Of a DNA stretch of 51,059 bases, positions 18,401 to 26,109 are shown one piece after another. The DNA comes from Streptomyces sp. NRRL S-31 (GTDB lineage Bacteria; Actinomycetota; Actinomycetes; Streptomycetales; Streptomycetaceae). The translations under genes were made by a program, and so were the position numbers. Location of the stretch: NCBI RefSeq assembly GCF_000718775.1, contig NZ_JOCB01000109.1:1-51059 (forward strand), in the 5' to 3' direction. The notes below the pieces were generated by a model. That model had not been told where the DNA came from. It saw only the letters and a program-made list of their open reading frames with translations, and did no database searches. How positions within the stretch are numbered: position 1 is the stretch's first letter; each line of letters starts with the position of its first letter.

Positions 18401-19263
18401 TGCTGGGCGCGCTGGAGGCGCGGGGTGAGCCGGCGCACGTCGTCCTCCAGCAGAGCCTCGCGCTGGAGGGCCTGCCTCAGCTCCCGCTCGGTGGTCTCCT
18501 TGCGCTCCTTCAGGGCCGTCTCGTCGGCGATCTCGGCGCGCAGGGCCTCGCGCAGCCGGACGAGGTCGTCGGCGAGGAGGCGCAGGCGGGCGTCGCGCAG
18601 GTCGGCCTGGATGACGGCGGCCCGGCGCGCCACCGCGGCCTGCCGGCCCAGAGGCTTGAGCTGGCGGCGCAGCTCGTCGGTGAGGTCCTGCACCCGCGAG
18701 AGGTTGGCCTGCATCGAGTCCAGCTTGCGGAGCGCCTTCTCCTTGCGCTTGCGGTGCTTCAGGACTCCGGCCGCCTCCTCGATGAAGGCGCGGCGGCCCA
18801 TGGGATCGGCGTGCAGCACGGAGTCGAGCTGGCCCTGGCCGACGATGACGTGCATCTCGCGGCCGATGCCGGAGTCGGAGAGGAGTTCCTGGATGTCCAG
18901 CAGACGGCAGGTGTCACCGTTGATCTGGTACTCGCTGCCGCCGTTGCGGAACATTATCCGCGTGAGGGTGACCTCGGCGTACTCGATGGGGAGCGCCCCG
19001 TCGGAGTTGTCGATGGTCAGGGACACCTCGGCCCGGCCGAGCGGCGGGCGGCCGGTGGTGCCGGCGAAGATGACGTCCTCCATCTTGCCGCCGCGCAGCG
19101 ACTTGGCGCCCTGCTCGCCCATGACCCAGCTGAGCGCGTCCACGACATTGGACTTGCCGGAGCCGTTCGGGCCGACGACACAGGTGATCCCCGGTTCGAA
19201 ACGGAGTGTGGTCGCGGAGGCGAACGACTTGAAGCCGCGCAGGGTCAGGGCCTTGAGGTGCAC
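15445..19263 (-). CDS. smc: Chromosome segregation protein SMC
   Basis: This 1272-residue ATPase is the condensin core subunit that compacts and segregates chromosomes with ScpA and ScpB. Walker A GPNGSGKSN lies at 31-39. Long coiled coils flank the hinge, and the ABC signature LSGGERS starts at 1182, followed by the Walker B VMDEVEAALDD. The protein is about 80-90 residues longer than many bacterial SMCs because of a Pro/Gly/His-rich insert in the hinge (about residues 575-675), between ATLLLAG and FAADLV. The GTG start fits the conserved MHLKALTLRGFKSF opening. Upstream is a small coiled-coil gene with its own terminator. The downstream neighbour glcP is probably a separate unit. Confidence 0.97.
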   Translation of the reverse strand: MHLKALTLRGFKSFASATTLRFEPGITCVVGPNGSGKSNVVDALSWVMGEQGAKSLRGGKMEDVIFAGTTGRPPLGRAEVSLTIDNSDGALPIEYAEVTLTRIMFRNGGSEYQINGDTCRLLDIQELLSDSGIGREMHVIVGQGQLDSVLHADPMGRRAFIEEAAGVLKHRKRKEKALRKLDSMQANLSRVQDLTDELRRQLKPLGRQAAVARRAAVIQADLRDARLRLLADDLVRLREALRAEIADETALKERKETTERELRQALQREALLEDDVRRLTPRLQRAQQTWYELSQLAERVRGTISLADARVKSATSAPPEEPRGRNPEDLEREAARVREQEAELEAALEASRRALDDLVAHRAELERELAAEERGLKDAARAIADRREGLARLSGQVNAARSRAAAAQAEIDRLAMARDEARERAVHAQEEYEALKAEVDGLDAGDADLAGQHETAKRLLAEAEAALAAAREEATAAEHRRAATRARHEALALGLRRKDGTGILLGARDRLTGVLGPAAELLTVAPGYETPLAAAFGAAADAIAVTSPAAAAEAIGLLRKQDGGRATLLLAGAPAEPLSGAGAPAAPASDGGGAAFRRGGGTDVPALALPVSDDHGPVPRGDAGNGVAGRHEPVGRRHEPVADRHPGTPRPGTPHPGPAHPGTPRPRPTGPGTPLFAADLVRGPAELLSSVHRLLRDIVVVDTLEDAEALVYAHPELTAVTAEGDLLGAHFAHGGSAGAPSLLEVRASVDEAAAELAELAVRCEELAREQRAADGRRMEAAALVEEVGERRRAADREKSAVAQQLGRLAGQARGAAGEAERSAAAAARAQEALEKAVREAEELAERLAVAEELPVEEEPDTSVRDRLAADGANARQTEMEARLQVRTHEERVKGLAGRADSLDRAARAEREARARAEQRRARLRHEAAVAEAVASGARQLLAHVEVSLARAERERSAAEAGKARGERELAAARFAGRELKAELDKLTDSMHRGEVLGAEKRLRIEQLETKALEELGVEPEGLVSEYGPHQLVPPSPPADGERLPADPEHPRNRPRPYARAEQEKRLKAAERAYQQLGKVNPLALEEFAALEERHKFLSEQLEDLKKTRADLLQVVKEVDERVEQVFTEAYRDTAREFEGVFGRLFPGGEGRLVLTDPDNMLTTGVDVEARPPGKKVKRLSLLSGGERSLTAVALLVSIFKARPSPFYVMDEVEAALDDTNLQRLIRIMRELQEASQLIVITHQKRTMEVADALYGVSMQGDGVSKVISQRLR
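17240..17535 (-). repeat. Low-complexity repeat insert in the smc hinge
   Basis: This stretch encodes an Ala/Gly-rich then Pro/His/Gly/Thr-rich segment. An 18-bp exact repeat (17340-17357 and 17361-17378, 21-bp period) encodes a 7-residue HEPV repeat. Next to it HPGTP and PRPGTP elements recur. The reading frame is kept throughout. Confidence 0.8.
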
Positions 19264-19374
19264 GCCGCTGGACTCTACCCGCCGCCGCTATCCCACTCCA
19301 TGAACCCCCGCAAGCGCTCGGTTTCGCCATTGAACAGGCAGGGCACACCAGACGTTGAAGGAAGTGAAAGGATG

Positions 19375-19410
19375 TGGGGGAAAGAAAGAAGGGACGCCGA
19401 AGCGTCCCTT
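19375..19410 (-). terminator. Intrinsic terminator with UUCG tetraloop
   Basis: On the minus strand a perfect 9-bp stem (arms 19389-19397 and 19402-19410) closes a TTCG loop and is followed by a pyrimidine tract CTTTCTTTCCC. This is a textbook rho-independent terminator, placed 98 nt past the small coiled-coil gene and before smc. Confidence 0.85.
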
Positions 19411-19508
19411 GCAATTCTGCCGACCGGGTTGCAGTCGGTTGGATCAACTGAGCGGTTGATACGGGCAGCCCGATTCACTGCGACTGCTGTTGTGGAGCGA
19501 TGCAGTGA

Positions 19509-19712
19509 TCAGGTGAGCGCAGGCTCCGCCTGGTGTGCGTCGATGCTCTCCATGATCCTCTCCTGAGAGGCGGCAGTCGACAGAGCTTCGTTCTCCGCCT
19601 GGATTCGCACCAGCTCCGATTCCAGGTCCTGGACACGCTGCTGCAACCGTCGCATCTCGGCGAGGAGTCGAGGGTCGGAGCCGCCGACGTAACCGAGAAG
19701 CGCCTTTGCCAT
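19509..19712 (-). CDS. Small conserved coiled-coil protein (67 aa)
   Basis: The protein opens MAKALLGYVGGSDPRLL and continues with a regular heptad pattern (EMRRLQQRVQDLESELVRIQAENEAL), predicting one parallel coiled coil at about residues 16-48 and a loose tail. The ATG follows a strong GGAGGA 9 nt upstream. I recognise the MAKALLGYVGG opening as a recurrent Streptomyces small protein, but know no function. It has its own terminator, so it is probably a single-gene unit. It may be a dimeric adaptor or a nucleoid- or division-linked factor; that is speculation from its shape and position before smc. Confidence 0.8.
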   Translation of the reverse strand: MAKALLGYVGGSDPRLLAEMRRLQQRVQDLESELVRIQAENEALSTAASQERIMESIDAHQAEPALT

Positions 19713-20092
19713 GATGGATGGTCCTCCACAATGAGTGACCGACCGATGCGGTGTGGGTCGTGAGGGATTCGCACCCGCGGTGCTTGGCACATCCGGGTGG
19801 TGCTTAGGTGCTGCTCCATGCCAAACAGCTAAGGTGCGCGGGGCTTTCAGCGTCTCACCAAAAAGTTTGACGGTCAACACGATCACGCCCTGTATTGGGG
19901 GGCGAACCGGGGCGCGCGGCCTTCGAAACGGCTGCGCTGCGACTCCTCCGGGCCCTCAGGGCGTGGCGACCAGCAGTACCAGCGGAGCCTGCCATGCCGC
20001 GCCCGTCTTGGCAACCACCAGGGCGTTTCCGCTTTCCGCACATGCCCCTGGCAGCTCGCCGCCCCCCGGGCCGGGGAGCCGGGCGGGACGGA
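19713..20092. other. Intergenic region between the coiled-coil gene and acylphosphatase
   Basis: This 380-nt region carries the coiled-coil gene promoter. It includes an 11-bp palindrome TTGAC-G-GTCAA (19867-19877) within an AT-richer patch. Open frames across it have low-complexity, Arg/Pro-rich translations and I call no gene. Confidence 0.5.
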
Positions 20093-20374
20093 TCAGCGGA
20101 TGGCGAAGCCGTCGTACCCGCCGCGCGGTGTGTCCCAGATCTCGGTGACACCGTCTACACGCCCGGGCGTGTCGCTGCCCTGGAGCCAGTCCAGCAGTCC
20201 TTGGCAGCCCTCCCGCGCCCCCTCCGCGACCACCTGGACCCGGCCGTCGGCCAAATTGAGAGCAAAACCACTCAGTCCGCCGATCTCCAGCGCCTTGGCG
20301 CGTGTGAACCAGCGGAATCCCACGCCCTGCACGTGTCCGCGCACCCAGGCGATCAGTCGTACATCCTCACTCAT
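20093..20374 (-). CDS. Acylphosphatase
   Basis: This 93-residue protein is the usual acylphosphatase length. It hydrolyses carboxyl-phosphate bonds such as in acetyl phosphate. The signature [15 protein letters not shown] supplies the catalytic Arg (R21), and [13 protein letters not shown] supplies the catalytic Asn (N40). The C terminus GYDGFAIR fits the family end. The gene sits near smc in other actinobacteria too, although no functional link is known. Confidence 0.93.
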   Translation of the reverse strand: MSEDVRLIAWVRGHVQGVGFRWFTRAKALEIGGLSGFALNLADGRVQVVAEGAREGCQGLLDWLQGSDTPGRVDGVTEIWDTPRGGYDGFAIR

Positions 20375-20461
20375 GGCTGCAACCTAACCGGCCGGTGTTT
20401 CTTCGGACACGTCGCCCCACGGCGAATTCAGGTACGGTCCGGACCCGTCGAATCGCATAAA

Positions 20462-20481
20462 ACCCACTCGATCGAGTGGGT
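20462..20481. promoter_or_regulatory. 20-bp perfect palindrome upstream of the CAP gene
   Basis: A 20-bp perfect palindrome centred on CGATCG lies between the divergent acylphosphatase and CAP genes, 98 nt before the CAP start. It has no loop, so an operator is more likely than a terminator. Confidence 0.55.
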
Positions 20482-20579
20482 CGGGTTGATCGATGGGAGT
20501 CACTCGGCGGCGAATCCCTCGCCGCACGGGCACCGGGTCGACCGCGCGCACGAGGAAGTACCAGGAAGAGGGCAAGGGC

Positions 20580-21968
20580 ATGGGACGCCACCGACGCTCC
20601 GCCGCCGGCCGCGCCGCCACGGGCCGCGCCACGGAGGACACGCACACGCAGGGCTCCGGCGCCGGGGGCGACGCACCCGGGCACCCGTCCGCGGGGGAAC
20701 GCCCGCTGTCCGGGGACGGCGGGCCGTCTCCCGAAGGCCCGCGACGGGCCAAAACCGCACGTCCGGTGCGTACGACCCTGCTCGGGGTCTCGGTCGCCGT
20801 CGCCGTCGGCGCGGCCGCGGTGGGCACGGGCGTGCTGCCGGGTCCGGGGCACCACCGGCTCGACGGCGCCACGCACGCCACCGGCGGGGAGCAGGTGCCG
20901 GCGACGGACGCCATCAGCGACACGGCGAGGCCGCAGGGCGGCACCTCGGGCAGCGCCGACACCGGTGTGGGCACCCCTACGGCGGGCTCCACCGGGTCCG
21001 CCCGTCCTTCGGCCCCCGCGTCCGCCTCCCCCTCCGCCCCCGCCCCCGCCCGGACCTCGGCGTCCGCCGCCCGGACTCCGTCGAGGAAGGCCGCGGAGAA
21101 GCCCGCACCGAAGACCGAGCGGCCGACACCGCGGACCCAGCGACCGACGCCCAAGACCCAGCGGCCCGCACCGAAGACCCAGCGGCCGGCACCGGCCGAG
21201 CCGGCCGAGCCGGCCGAGCCGAGCAGCTCCGCCAAGCCGACCAGGTCCGCCAAGCCGAGCACGTCCGCCGCGCCCGCGAAGCCCTCGGCGCCCTCGAAGA
21301 CCCCGGCGCCCACCAAGCCGTCCGCTTCCACGTCCGCGAAGCCCTCGAAGCCCCCGAAGTCCTCGGCGCCCGCCAAGCCGCCCAAGCCGTCCCCCAAGCC
21401 GAGCGAGCCGAAGGCCACCGCGTCCCGCACGCCCGCCCCGTCCCGGACGGCCACGCCCCCTACCCCTTCCCCCACCCCCACCCCGTCCCGGTCGACGACT
21501 CCGACCCGAACGGCGACCCCCTCCCCCACCCCCTCCCGCACAGCCACCAAGGCGCCGGAGTCGGGCTCCGCGTCGGGGGCGGTGTCGCGGGAGGCCGTCG
21601 CCGGGGCCGAGGTGCTCAAGCTGGTCAACGACGAGCGCGCGAAGGCCGGGTGCAGCCCGCTCGCGGCGAACTCCTCGCTGACCGGGCTGGCCGGGGCGTT
21701 CAGCGACGACATGGCCGCGCGGGACTTCTTCGGTCACACCGATCCGGACGGCAGGACGCCGTGGGACCGGGCCGCCGAGGCCGGTGTCACCGGCCTCGGC
21801 GGCGAGAACATCGCCCGCGGCCAGTCCGGCGCGGCGGCGGTGACAGCGGCCTGGATGGGCAGCCCGGGCGATCGCGCCAACATCCTGAACTGCGGCTTCA
21901 AGACCCTGGGTGTCGGCGTCCACTTCGGCCCGGGCGGGCCTTGGTGGACGCAGGACTTCGGGTACTGA
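20580..21968 (+). CDS. Secreted or membrane-anchored CAP/SCP-domain protein
   Basis: This 462-residue protein has a basic N terminus, one membrane helix at about 66-86 (signal anchor), and a long Pro/Ala/Lys/Ser/Thr-rich linker (about 140-335) with repeats such as PKTQRPAPKTQRP. A C-terminal CAP domain follows (about 341-462). CAP motifs are LVNDERAKAGCSPL, FGHTDPDG, GENIARG and WMGSPGDRANIL. The usual His of the last motif (GHR) is Asp here. Two cysteines, AGC and NCG, probably form a disulfide. The linker should span the cell wall. I chose the ATG giving MGRHRRSAAG, the common opening of this family; upstream codons are not conserved in type. Function of bacterial CAP proteins is mostly unknown. 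Confidence 0.85.
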   Translation: MGRHRRSAAGRAATGRATEDTHTQGSGAGGDAPGHPSAGERPLSGDGGPSPEGPRRAKTARPVRTTLLGVSVAVAVGAAAVGTGVLPGPGHHRLDGATHATGGEQVPATDAISDTARPQGGTSGSADTGVGTPTAGSTGSARPSAPASASPSAPAPARTSASAARTPSRKAAEKPAPKTERPTPRTQRPTPKTQRPAPKTQRPAPAEPAEPAEPSSSAKPTRSAKPSTSAAPAKPSAPSKTPAPTKPSASTSAKPSKPPKSSAPAKPPKPSPKPSEPKATASRTPAPSRTATPPTPSPTPTPSRSTTPTRTATPSPTPSRTATKAPESGSASGAVSREAVAGAEVLKLVNDERAKAGCSPLAANSSLTGLAGAFSDDMAARDFFGHTDPDGRTPWDRAAEAGVTGLGGENIARGQSGAAAVTAAWMGSPGDRANILNCGFKTLGVGVHFGPGGPWWTQDFGY

Positions 21969-21994
21969 GGCCACCGCCGGGAGGGCGCCGGTTC

Positions 21995-22036
21995 CTGCCG
22001 TACGGGGTCTGCCGTACGGGGTCTGCCGTACGGGCT
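21995..22036. repeat. Three tandem copies of a 14-bp unit
   Basis: The unit CTGCCGTACGGGGT occurs at 21995, 22009 and 22023, with one change in the last copy, in the short gap between the CAP and beta-helix genes. Confidence 0.8.
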
Positions 22037-22045
22037 CGGCAGGGG

Positions 22046-22909
22046 TCAGCCCGTGCAGTTCAGGACGGGGACGTCGCTGCCTGCGCAGTTGGTCGGCGTG
22101 TTGCCGTTGACCCGGCTGCCGTTCAGCACGACGAGTCCGCCGGTGTTGAGGACACCGCCGGGGGCCACGTCGGCGACGTTGGAGTTGACGTTGCTGGACG
22201 TGATGACCGTCGTACCGCCGCCGAAGTTGGCGACGCCTCCGGCGCGGTGGGCCCGGTTCTCGTTCACGTTGGTGCTGGTGATCTGGAGGGTCCCGTCGTT
22301 GGCCGCGCCGCCGCCGGCGCCGTTGACGGCGGTGTTGCCGATGATCCGGCTGCCGAGGATGGTCATGACCCCGTCGTTGGCGACACCGCCGCCGTTCACG
22401 TTGGCGGTGTTGTTCATGATGGAGGTCCCCTCGATGCGGGTGACGGTCCCCGAGCCGCCGCCGATCCCGCCCGAGAAGTTGGCGTGGTTGTTGCGGATGG
22501 CGCTGTCGGTCACCGACAGCCTGCCGCGGTTGGCGATGCCGCCGCCGAAGTCGGGCGCGTCGCCGTTGGTGATGGTGACCTTCGTGATCGCGAGGTTGCC
22601 GCTGGGGCTGACCGAGAGGATGCCGAAGCCGGCCGCGGAAACCCGGGTGATGGTGCTGTTCCGGGCGTCGATGCTGATCGTGCTGGTGATGGCCGGCAAC
22701 GGCGTGGTGAGCCCGTAGACGCAGCCCGGCGACAGCCGCAGGGCCCCGCCGCCCAGGGCGTTGGCGGTGGAGATGGCGCCGGCCAGGGCAGCGGCGCTGC
22801 ACGGGACGTCGGTCTGGGCCGCCGCGGGGGTGGCGGTGGCCACGACCGTCGCGACGGCTCCGGCACACATGGCCTGCGCGATGAGTGCCGACGGCATACG
22901 AGTCAACAT
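22046..22909 (-). CDS. Secreted right-handed beta-helix repeat protein
   Basis: This 287-residue protein has a signal peptide (MLTRMPSALIAQAMCAGAVA onward, ending near TPAAAQT). The rest is a ladder of short repeats rich in Asn, Gly, Thr and Ser: GGGIANRG, NNHANFSGG, NNTANVNGGGVANDG, NTAVNGAGGGAANDG. These are typical of parallel beta-helix proteins related to polymorphic outer-membrane-type repeats. There is a Cys pair near the N terminus and another near the C terminus (NCAG, NCTG). I chose the ATG with AAGGAG 9 nt upstream over one further upstream. Role is unknown; candidates are a surface protein or a polysaccharide-binding fold. No lyase active site is evident. Confidence 0.75.
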   Translation of the reverse strand: MLTRMPSALIAQAMCAGAVATVVATATPAAAQTDVPCSAAALAGAISTANALGGGALRLSPGCVYGLTTPLPAITSTISIDARNSTITRVSAAGFGILSVSPSGNLAITKVTITNGDAPDFGGGIANRGRLSVTDSAIRNNHANFSGGIGGGSGTVTRIEGTSIMNNTANVNGGGVANDGVMTILGSRIIGNTAVNGAGGGAANDGTLQITSTNVNENRAHRAGGVANFGGGTTVITSSNVNSNVADVAPGGVLNTGGLVVLNGSRVNGNTPTNCAGSDVPVLNCTG

Positions 22910-23102
22910 GGACCTGCTCCTTCGGAAGTCCGGGAATCGCGGGGTGCTCCCGGCACCTGGGTCGGGGCGCCGCATCTCGGGGAGCGGAGTTGATGTGCCC
23001 TCGCCGGCCGTCGACGGCTACCGGGGCGAACGGATGGTTGCCCCGGACGGGGTAGCCGTTTCCATCCGACGGCCGATGCCCCAGGGGCGCCCACCACACG
23101 AC
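22910..23102. other. Intergenic region upstream of the beta-helix gene
   Basis: It holds the beta-helix gene promoter and leader. I see no gene and no clear -10/-35 pair. Confidence 0.4.
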
Positions 23103-23144
23103 GGCACCCCCGCACGGACCGTCTCCGGTTCGTGCGGGGGTGCC
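23103..23144 (-). terminator. Terminator of the flavodoxin-like gene
   Basis: A perfect 13-bp inverted repeat (23103-23115 and 23132-23144) with a 16-nt loop lies about 60 nt past the flavodoxin-like gene stop codon. Confidence 0.75.
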
Positions 23145-23205
23145 GGACGGGGCGCCGGACGCCGGCCGACGGCGGCCGTCGGGCGGGTGCGGCGGCCGGG
23201 CTCCG

Positions 23206-23790
23206 CTACGCGGCGGCGCGCCCGTGCGCGAAGACCCGCGCCGTCTCCGCCACCCGGCGGCCCAGGTGCTCGGCGGTGGCCGTGTCGGCCTTGTGGACGC
23301 CCTCGGGGCCCTGGTCGTTGTTGCTCTGGGCGGCGGCGCCGGCGAAGAAGCCGAGGCGGTTGAGGTCGTTCTCGGAGGCGGTGCTGCTGTTCCAGCCGGG
23401 CAGCAGGCCGAGGTTGATCCAGTGCATGCCGTGCTGGGCGGCGAGCGTCTGGAAGAACTGGAGGGTGTGCAGCTTGTCGCCGCTCTTGGAGGCCGAGTTG
23501 GTGAAGCCGGCGGCCAGCTTGTCCTTCCAGTCCTGGCCGAACCAGCGCTTGGAGGTGGCCTCGGCGAAGGTGTGGAAGGCGCCGGACGCGGTGCCCATGT
23601 AGGTGGGCGAGCCGAAGACGATCGCGTCGGAACGGTCCAGCGTCGCCCACTGTTCGTCGGTGATCTCGTCCACCTTGATCAGATGCACCTCGGCACCCGC
23701 TTCGGCGGCGCCGGCCCGGACGGCCTCGGCGAGGACGGCGGTGTGGCCGAAGCCCGAGTGGTAGGCGATGGACACCACGGGCGTGGTCAT
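23206..23790 (-). CDS. Flavodoxin-like NAD(P)H:quinone/FMN reductase (WrbA-like)
   Basis: This 194-residue protein has the flavodoxin fold of WrbA-type reductases. The phosphate-binding loop YHSGFGHTAVLAEAV follows the first strand, and the FMN-binding GSPTYMGTASGAFHTFAE lies near residues 60-77. It probably reduces quinones by two electrons. The ATG follows AGGAG. It is divergent from a HxlR regulator 168 nt away, with repeats between them, a typical arrangement for redox- or electrophile-responsive control. Confidence 0.85.
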   Translation of the reverse strand: MTTPVVSIAYHSGFGHTAVLAEAVRAGAAEAGAEVHLIKVDEITDEQWATLDRSDAIVFGSPTYMGTASGAFHTFAEATSKRWFGQDWKDKLAAGFTNSASKSGDKLHTLQFFQTLAAQHGMHWINLGLLPGWNSSTASENDLNRLGFFAGAAAQSNNDQGPEGVHKADTATAEHLGRRVAETARVFAHGRAAA

Positions 23791-23880
23791 GGGGACTCCT
23801 TGTAACAGGCCGGAAGGGCCGGAAGGTGGAAAGGCGGAACGGGTGGCGGGAAGAGCGGCTCGGCGCGGAGCCGCTCGGGC

Positions 23881-23919
23881 AGCACTAACTTCAGGAAAGC
23901 ACTAACTTGTAGCTAGTGC
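23881..23919. promoter_or_regulatory. Probable HxlR operator between the reductase and regulator genes
   Basis: Two exact direct copies of AGCACTAACTT start at 23881 and 23898, 17 bp apart. The second forms an inverted repeat GCACTA/TAGTGC (23899-23904 with 23914-23919). Placement between the divergent pair suggests the HxlR protein binds here. Confidence 0.6.
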
Positions 23920-23958
23920 AACCTGGTGGGTAGCGCTGTGCGGGCGTACCCTGGTGCC

Positions 23959-24354
23959 ATGAGCTCCGCCACCCAGGACCACGACGGCCTCGCGTACGAC
24001 GTCTTCGCCAAGGCGTGCCCGTCGCGCGGGACCCTGGAGCACGTCACGGGGCGCTGGGGCGGGCTGACGCTCGGCGCGCTGTACGAGGGGTCGCTGCGCT
24101 TCAACGAGCTGCGCCGGCGCGTGGACGGGGTGAGCGAGAAGATGCTCTCCCAGACGCTGCACGCGCTGGAGCGGGACGGCCTGGTGCACCGCGAGGCCCA
24201 GCCGACCAACCCGCCCCGCGTGGACTACCGGCTGACGCCCCTGGGCCGCCAGGTCGCCGAGCGGCTGCTGGCGCTCATCCACTGCGTGGAGGGCGCGATG
24301 GACGACGTCCTCGCCTCCCGCGCGCGTTACGACGAGGCGCGCGGCGCCCTCTGA
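23959..24354 (+). CDS. HxlR-family winged-helix transcriptional regulator
   Basis: This 131-residue protein shows HxlR features: an early cysteine ([13 protein letters not shown]), the wHTH core [37 protein letters not shown] in consecutive parts, and the wing [12 protein letters not shown]. HxlR/QorR/HypR regulators often sense quinones, aldehydes or oxidants, sometimes through that cysteine. The ATG at 23959 gives [10 protein letters not shown]. It is divergent from the flavodoxin-like reductase, its likely target. Its 3' end overlaps the 3' end of mutM on the other strand by 28 nt. Confidence 0.9.
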   Translation: MSSATQDHDGLAYDVFAKACPSRGTLEHVTGRWGGLTLGALYEGSLRFNELRRRVDGVSEKMLSQTLHALERDGLVHREAQPTNPPRVDYRLTPLGRQVAERLLALIHCVEGAMDDVLASRARYDEARGAL

Positions 24355-25187
24355 CACTTCGGGCAGAAGTAGCTGGACCGGTTCATCCAGGGGCGGCGAC
24401 GCATCGGCGTCCCGCAGCGGCGGCAGGGCTCGCCCTCACGGCCGTAGGCGTCCAGGGACCGGTCGAAGTAGCCGGACTCGCCGTTGACGTTGACGTACAG
24501 GCTGTCGAAGCTGGTGCCGCCGACGGCGAGGGCCGCGTTCATCACGTCGCGGATGTGGCCGAGGAGTTCCGCCGTGACCGGGCGGGTGAAGTGGGCCGTG
24601 GGGCGCTCGTAGTGGATGCGGGCGCGCCACAGGGCCTCGTCCGCGTAGATGTTGCCGACCCCGCTGATCAGCGACTGGTCCAGCAGGGCGCGTTTGACGG
24701 TGGTCCGCTTGCGGCGCAGCGCCTGGTGGAACGCCTCGTCGTCGAAGAGCGGGTCCAGCGGGTCGCGGGCGATGTGCGCGATGACGTCGGGCAGTCCGTC
24801 GGGGGTGTTGTCGTGCAGCGACAGCCCGCCGAAGGTGCGCTGGTCGACGAAGCGGAGTTCGGTGCCGAGGGTGTCGGCGAACCGGACGCGGATGCGCAGG
24901 TGCTTCTCGTCCGGCGCGTCGTGCGGCTGGACCAGCAGCTGGCCGCTCATGCCGAGGTGGGCCAGGACCGACTGGTCCGTCTCCTCCAGCGGCAGCCACA
25001 GGTACTTGCCGCGCCGCTTGGGCGTGCCGATGTGGTGGCCCTTCAGCCGGTGCGCGAAGTCGTCGGGTCCGGCGAGGTGCCGGCGCACGGCACGCGGGTG
25101 CAGCACCTCGGTCTCGGCGACGGTCCGGTGGGCGACCCAGCGCTCGAGACCGCGCCGGACGACCTCGACCTCGGGCAACTCGGGCAT
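24327..25187 (-). CDS. mutM: Formamidopyrimidine-DNA glycosylase MutM (Fpg)
   Basis: This 286-residue DNA glycosylase/AP lyase removes 8-oxoguanine and formamidopyrimidines. The catalytic N-terminal Pro-Glu is in [13 protein letters not shown], the hairpin lysine lies in GKYLWLPL, and [12 protein letters not shown] fits the helix-two-turn-helix. The C-terminal zinc finger is C-x2-C-x16-C-x2-C (CRRCG to CPKCQ). A short extension follows and overlaps hxlR antisense by 28 nt. It is preceded by a terminator after rnc, so it may have its own promoter. Confidence 0.96.
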   Translation of the reverse strand: MPELPEVEVVRRGLERWVAHRTVAETEVLHPRAVRRHLAGPDDFAHRLKGHHIGTPKRRGKYLWLPLEETDQSVLAHLGMSGQLLVQPHDAPDEKHLRIRVRFADTLGTELRFVDQRTFGGLSLHDNTPDGLPDVIAHIARDPLDPLFDDEAFHQALRRKRTTVKRALLDQSLISGVGNIYADEALWRARIHYERPTAHFTRPVTAELLGHIRDVMNAALAVGGTSFDSLYVNVNGESGYFDRSLDAYGREGEPCRRCGTPMRRRPWMNRSSYFCPKCQRAPRASS

Positions 25188-25227
25188 CGGAACCCCCGTG
25201 GGACGCGTACGGACCGGTGGATGAACC

Positions 25228-25266
25228 GAGCGCCCGTCCCCGACGTGGCCGACGGGGCGGGCGCTC
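25228..25266 (-). terminator. Terminator between rnc and mutM
   Basis: GC-rich arms (25228-25241 and 25254-25266) pair with one bulged base, 14 nt past the rnc stop codon. It should end the DUF177-rpmF-rnc transcript. Confidence 0.65.
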
Positions 25267-25279
25267 GTGTGCTGCTCGT

Positions 25280-26089
25280 TCAGGCGGTGGCGGACGACGG
25301 GTCGCCGTCCTTGGCGGCGGCCTCCCCGGCCGCCTTGGCGCGCTCGTCCGCCGCGGCCCGGATGGACCGCCAGGCGGACTCGGCGGCCTGCTGCTCCGCC
25401 TCCTTCTTGCTGCGGCCGGTGCCGGTGCCGTACGAGACGCCTCCGACGCGGGCGGCAGCAGTGAAGGTCTTCTCGTGGTCGGGGCCCGTCTCCGTGACCA
25501 GGTACTCGGGTACGCCGAGTCCCTCGATGGCGGTCAGCTCCTGTAGGGATGTCTTCCAGTCCAGGCCGGCGCCCAGGTTGGAGGACTTCTCGATCAGCGG
25601 GTCGAACAGGCGGTGCACCAGTTCGGAGGCCGCGTCGAGGCCCTGGTCGAGATAGACCGCGCCGATCACCGCTTCCAGGGTGTCGGCGAGGATGGATGCC
25701 TTGTCCCGGCCGCCCGTGCCCTCTTCACCCCGGCCGAGCCGGATGAAGGCGCCCAGGTCGAGGCCACGTCCGACCTCCGCCAACGCACGCGAGTTGACCA
25801 CCGCGGCCCGCAGCTTGGCCAGCTGGCCTTCGGGCAGGTCGGGGTGGGTGCGGTACAGCGTGTCCGTGACGACGAGACCGAGCACGGAGTCCCCGAGGAA
25901 CTCCAGCCGCTCGTTCGTCGGCAGACCGCCGTTCTCGTACGCGTAGGAACGGTGGGTCAGCGCACGCACCAGAAGGGCGGACTCGAGCTGGTAGCCGAGC
26001 CGCCCTTCCAGAAGCGTGTGGGACGAGGCCTGGTGGTCCGCCGGGCCACCCCCGCTCACGCGGGAGGAGTTCTTCTTCGCCGTGGACAC
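25280..26089 (-). CDS. rnc: Ribonuclease III
   Basis: This protein of about 269 residues cleaves double-stranded RNA in rRNA processing and mRNA decay. In S. coelicolor the gene is also known as absB and affects antibiotic production. The RNase III signature [14 protein letters not shown] is present, with acidic residues continued by [14 protein letters not shown]. The C-terminal dsRNA-binding domain ends with [18 protein letters not shown]. An Ala-rich tail follows. I chose the GTG at 26087-26089 with GAGAGG upstream; a GTG four codons earlier is possible. rpmF lies 20 nt upstream. Confidence 0.95.
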   Translation of the reverse strand: MSTAKKNSSRVSGGGPADHQASSHTLLEGRLGYQLESALLVRALTHRSYAYENGGLPTNERLEFLGDSVLGLVVTDTLYRTHPDLPEGQLAKLRAAVVNSRALAEVGRGLDLGAFIRLGRGEEGTGGRDKASILADTLEAVIGAVYLDQGLDAASELVHRLFDPLIEKSSNLGAGLDWKTSLQELTAIEGLGVPEYLVTETGPDHEKTFTAAARVGGVSYGTGTGRSKKEAEQQAAESAWRSIRAAADERAKAAGEAAAKDGDPSSATA

Positions 26090-26109
26090 AGTGCCTCTCA
26101 CCAGCCCGC

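Noticed and set aside
19855..20151. 98-residue minus-strand frame before acylphosphatase
   Set aside because: Arg/Ala/Gly-rich with no motif, and it overlaps the acylphosphatase 3' end.
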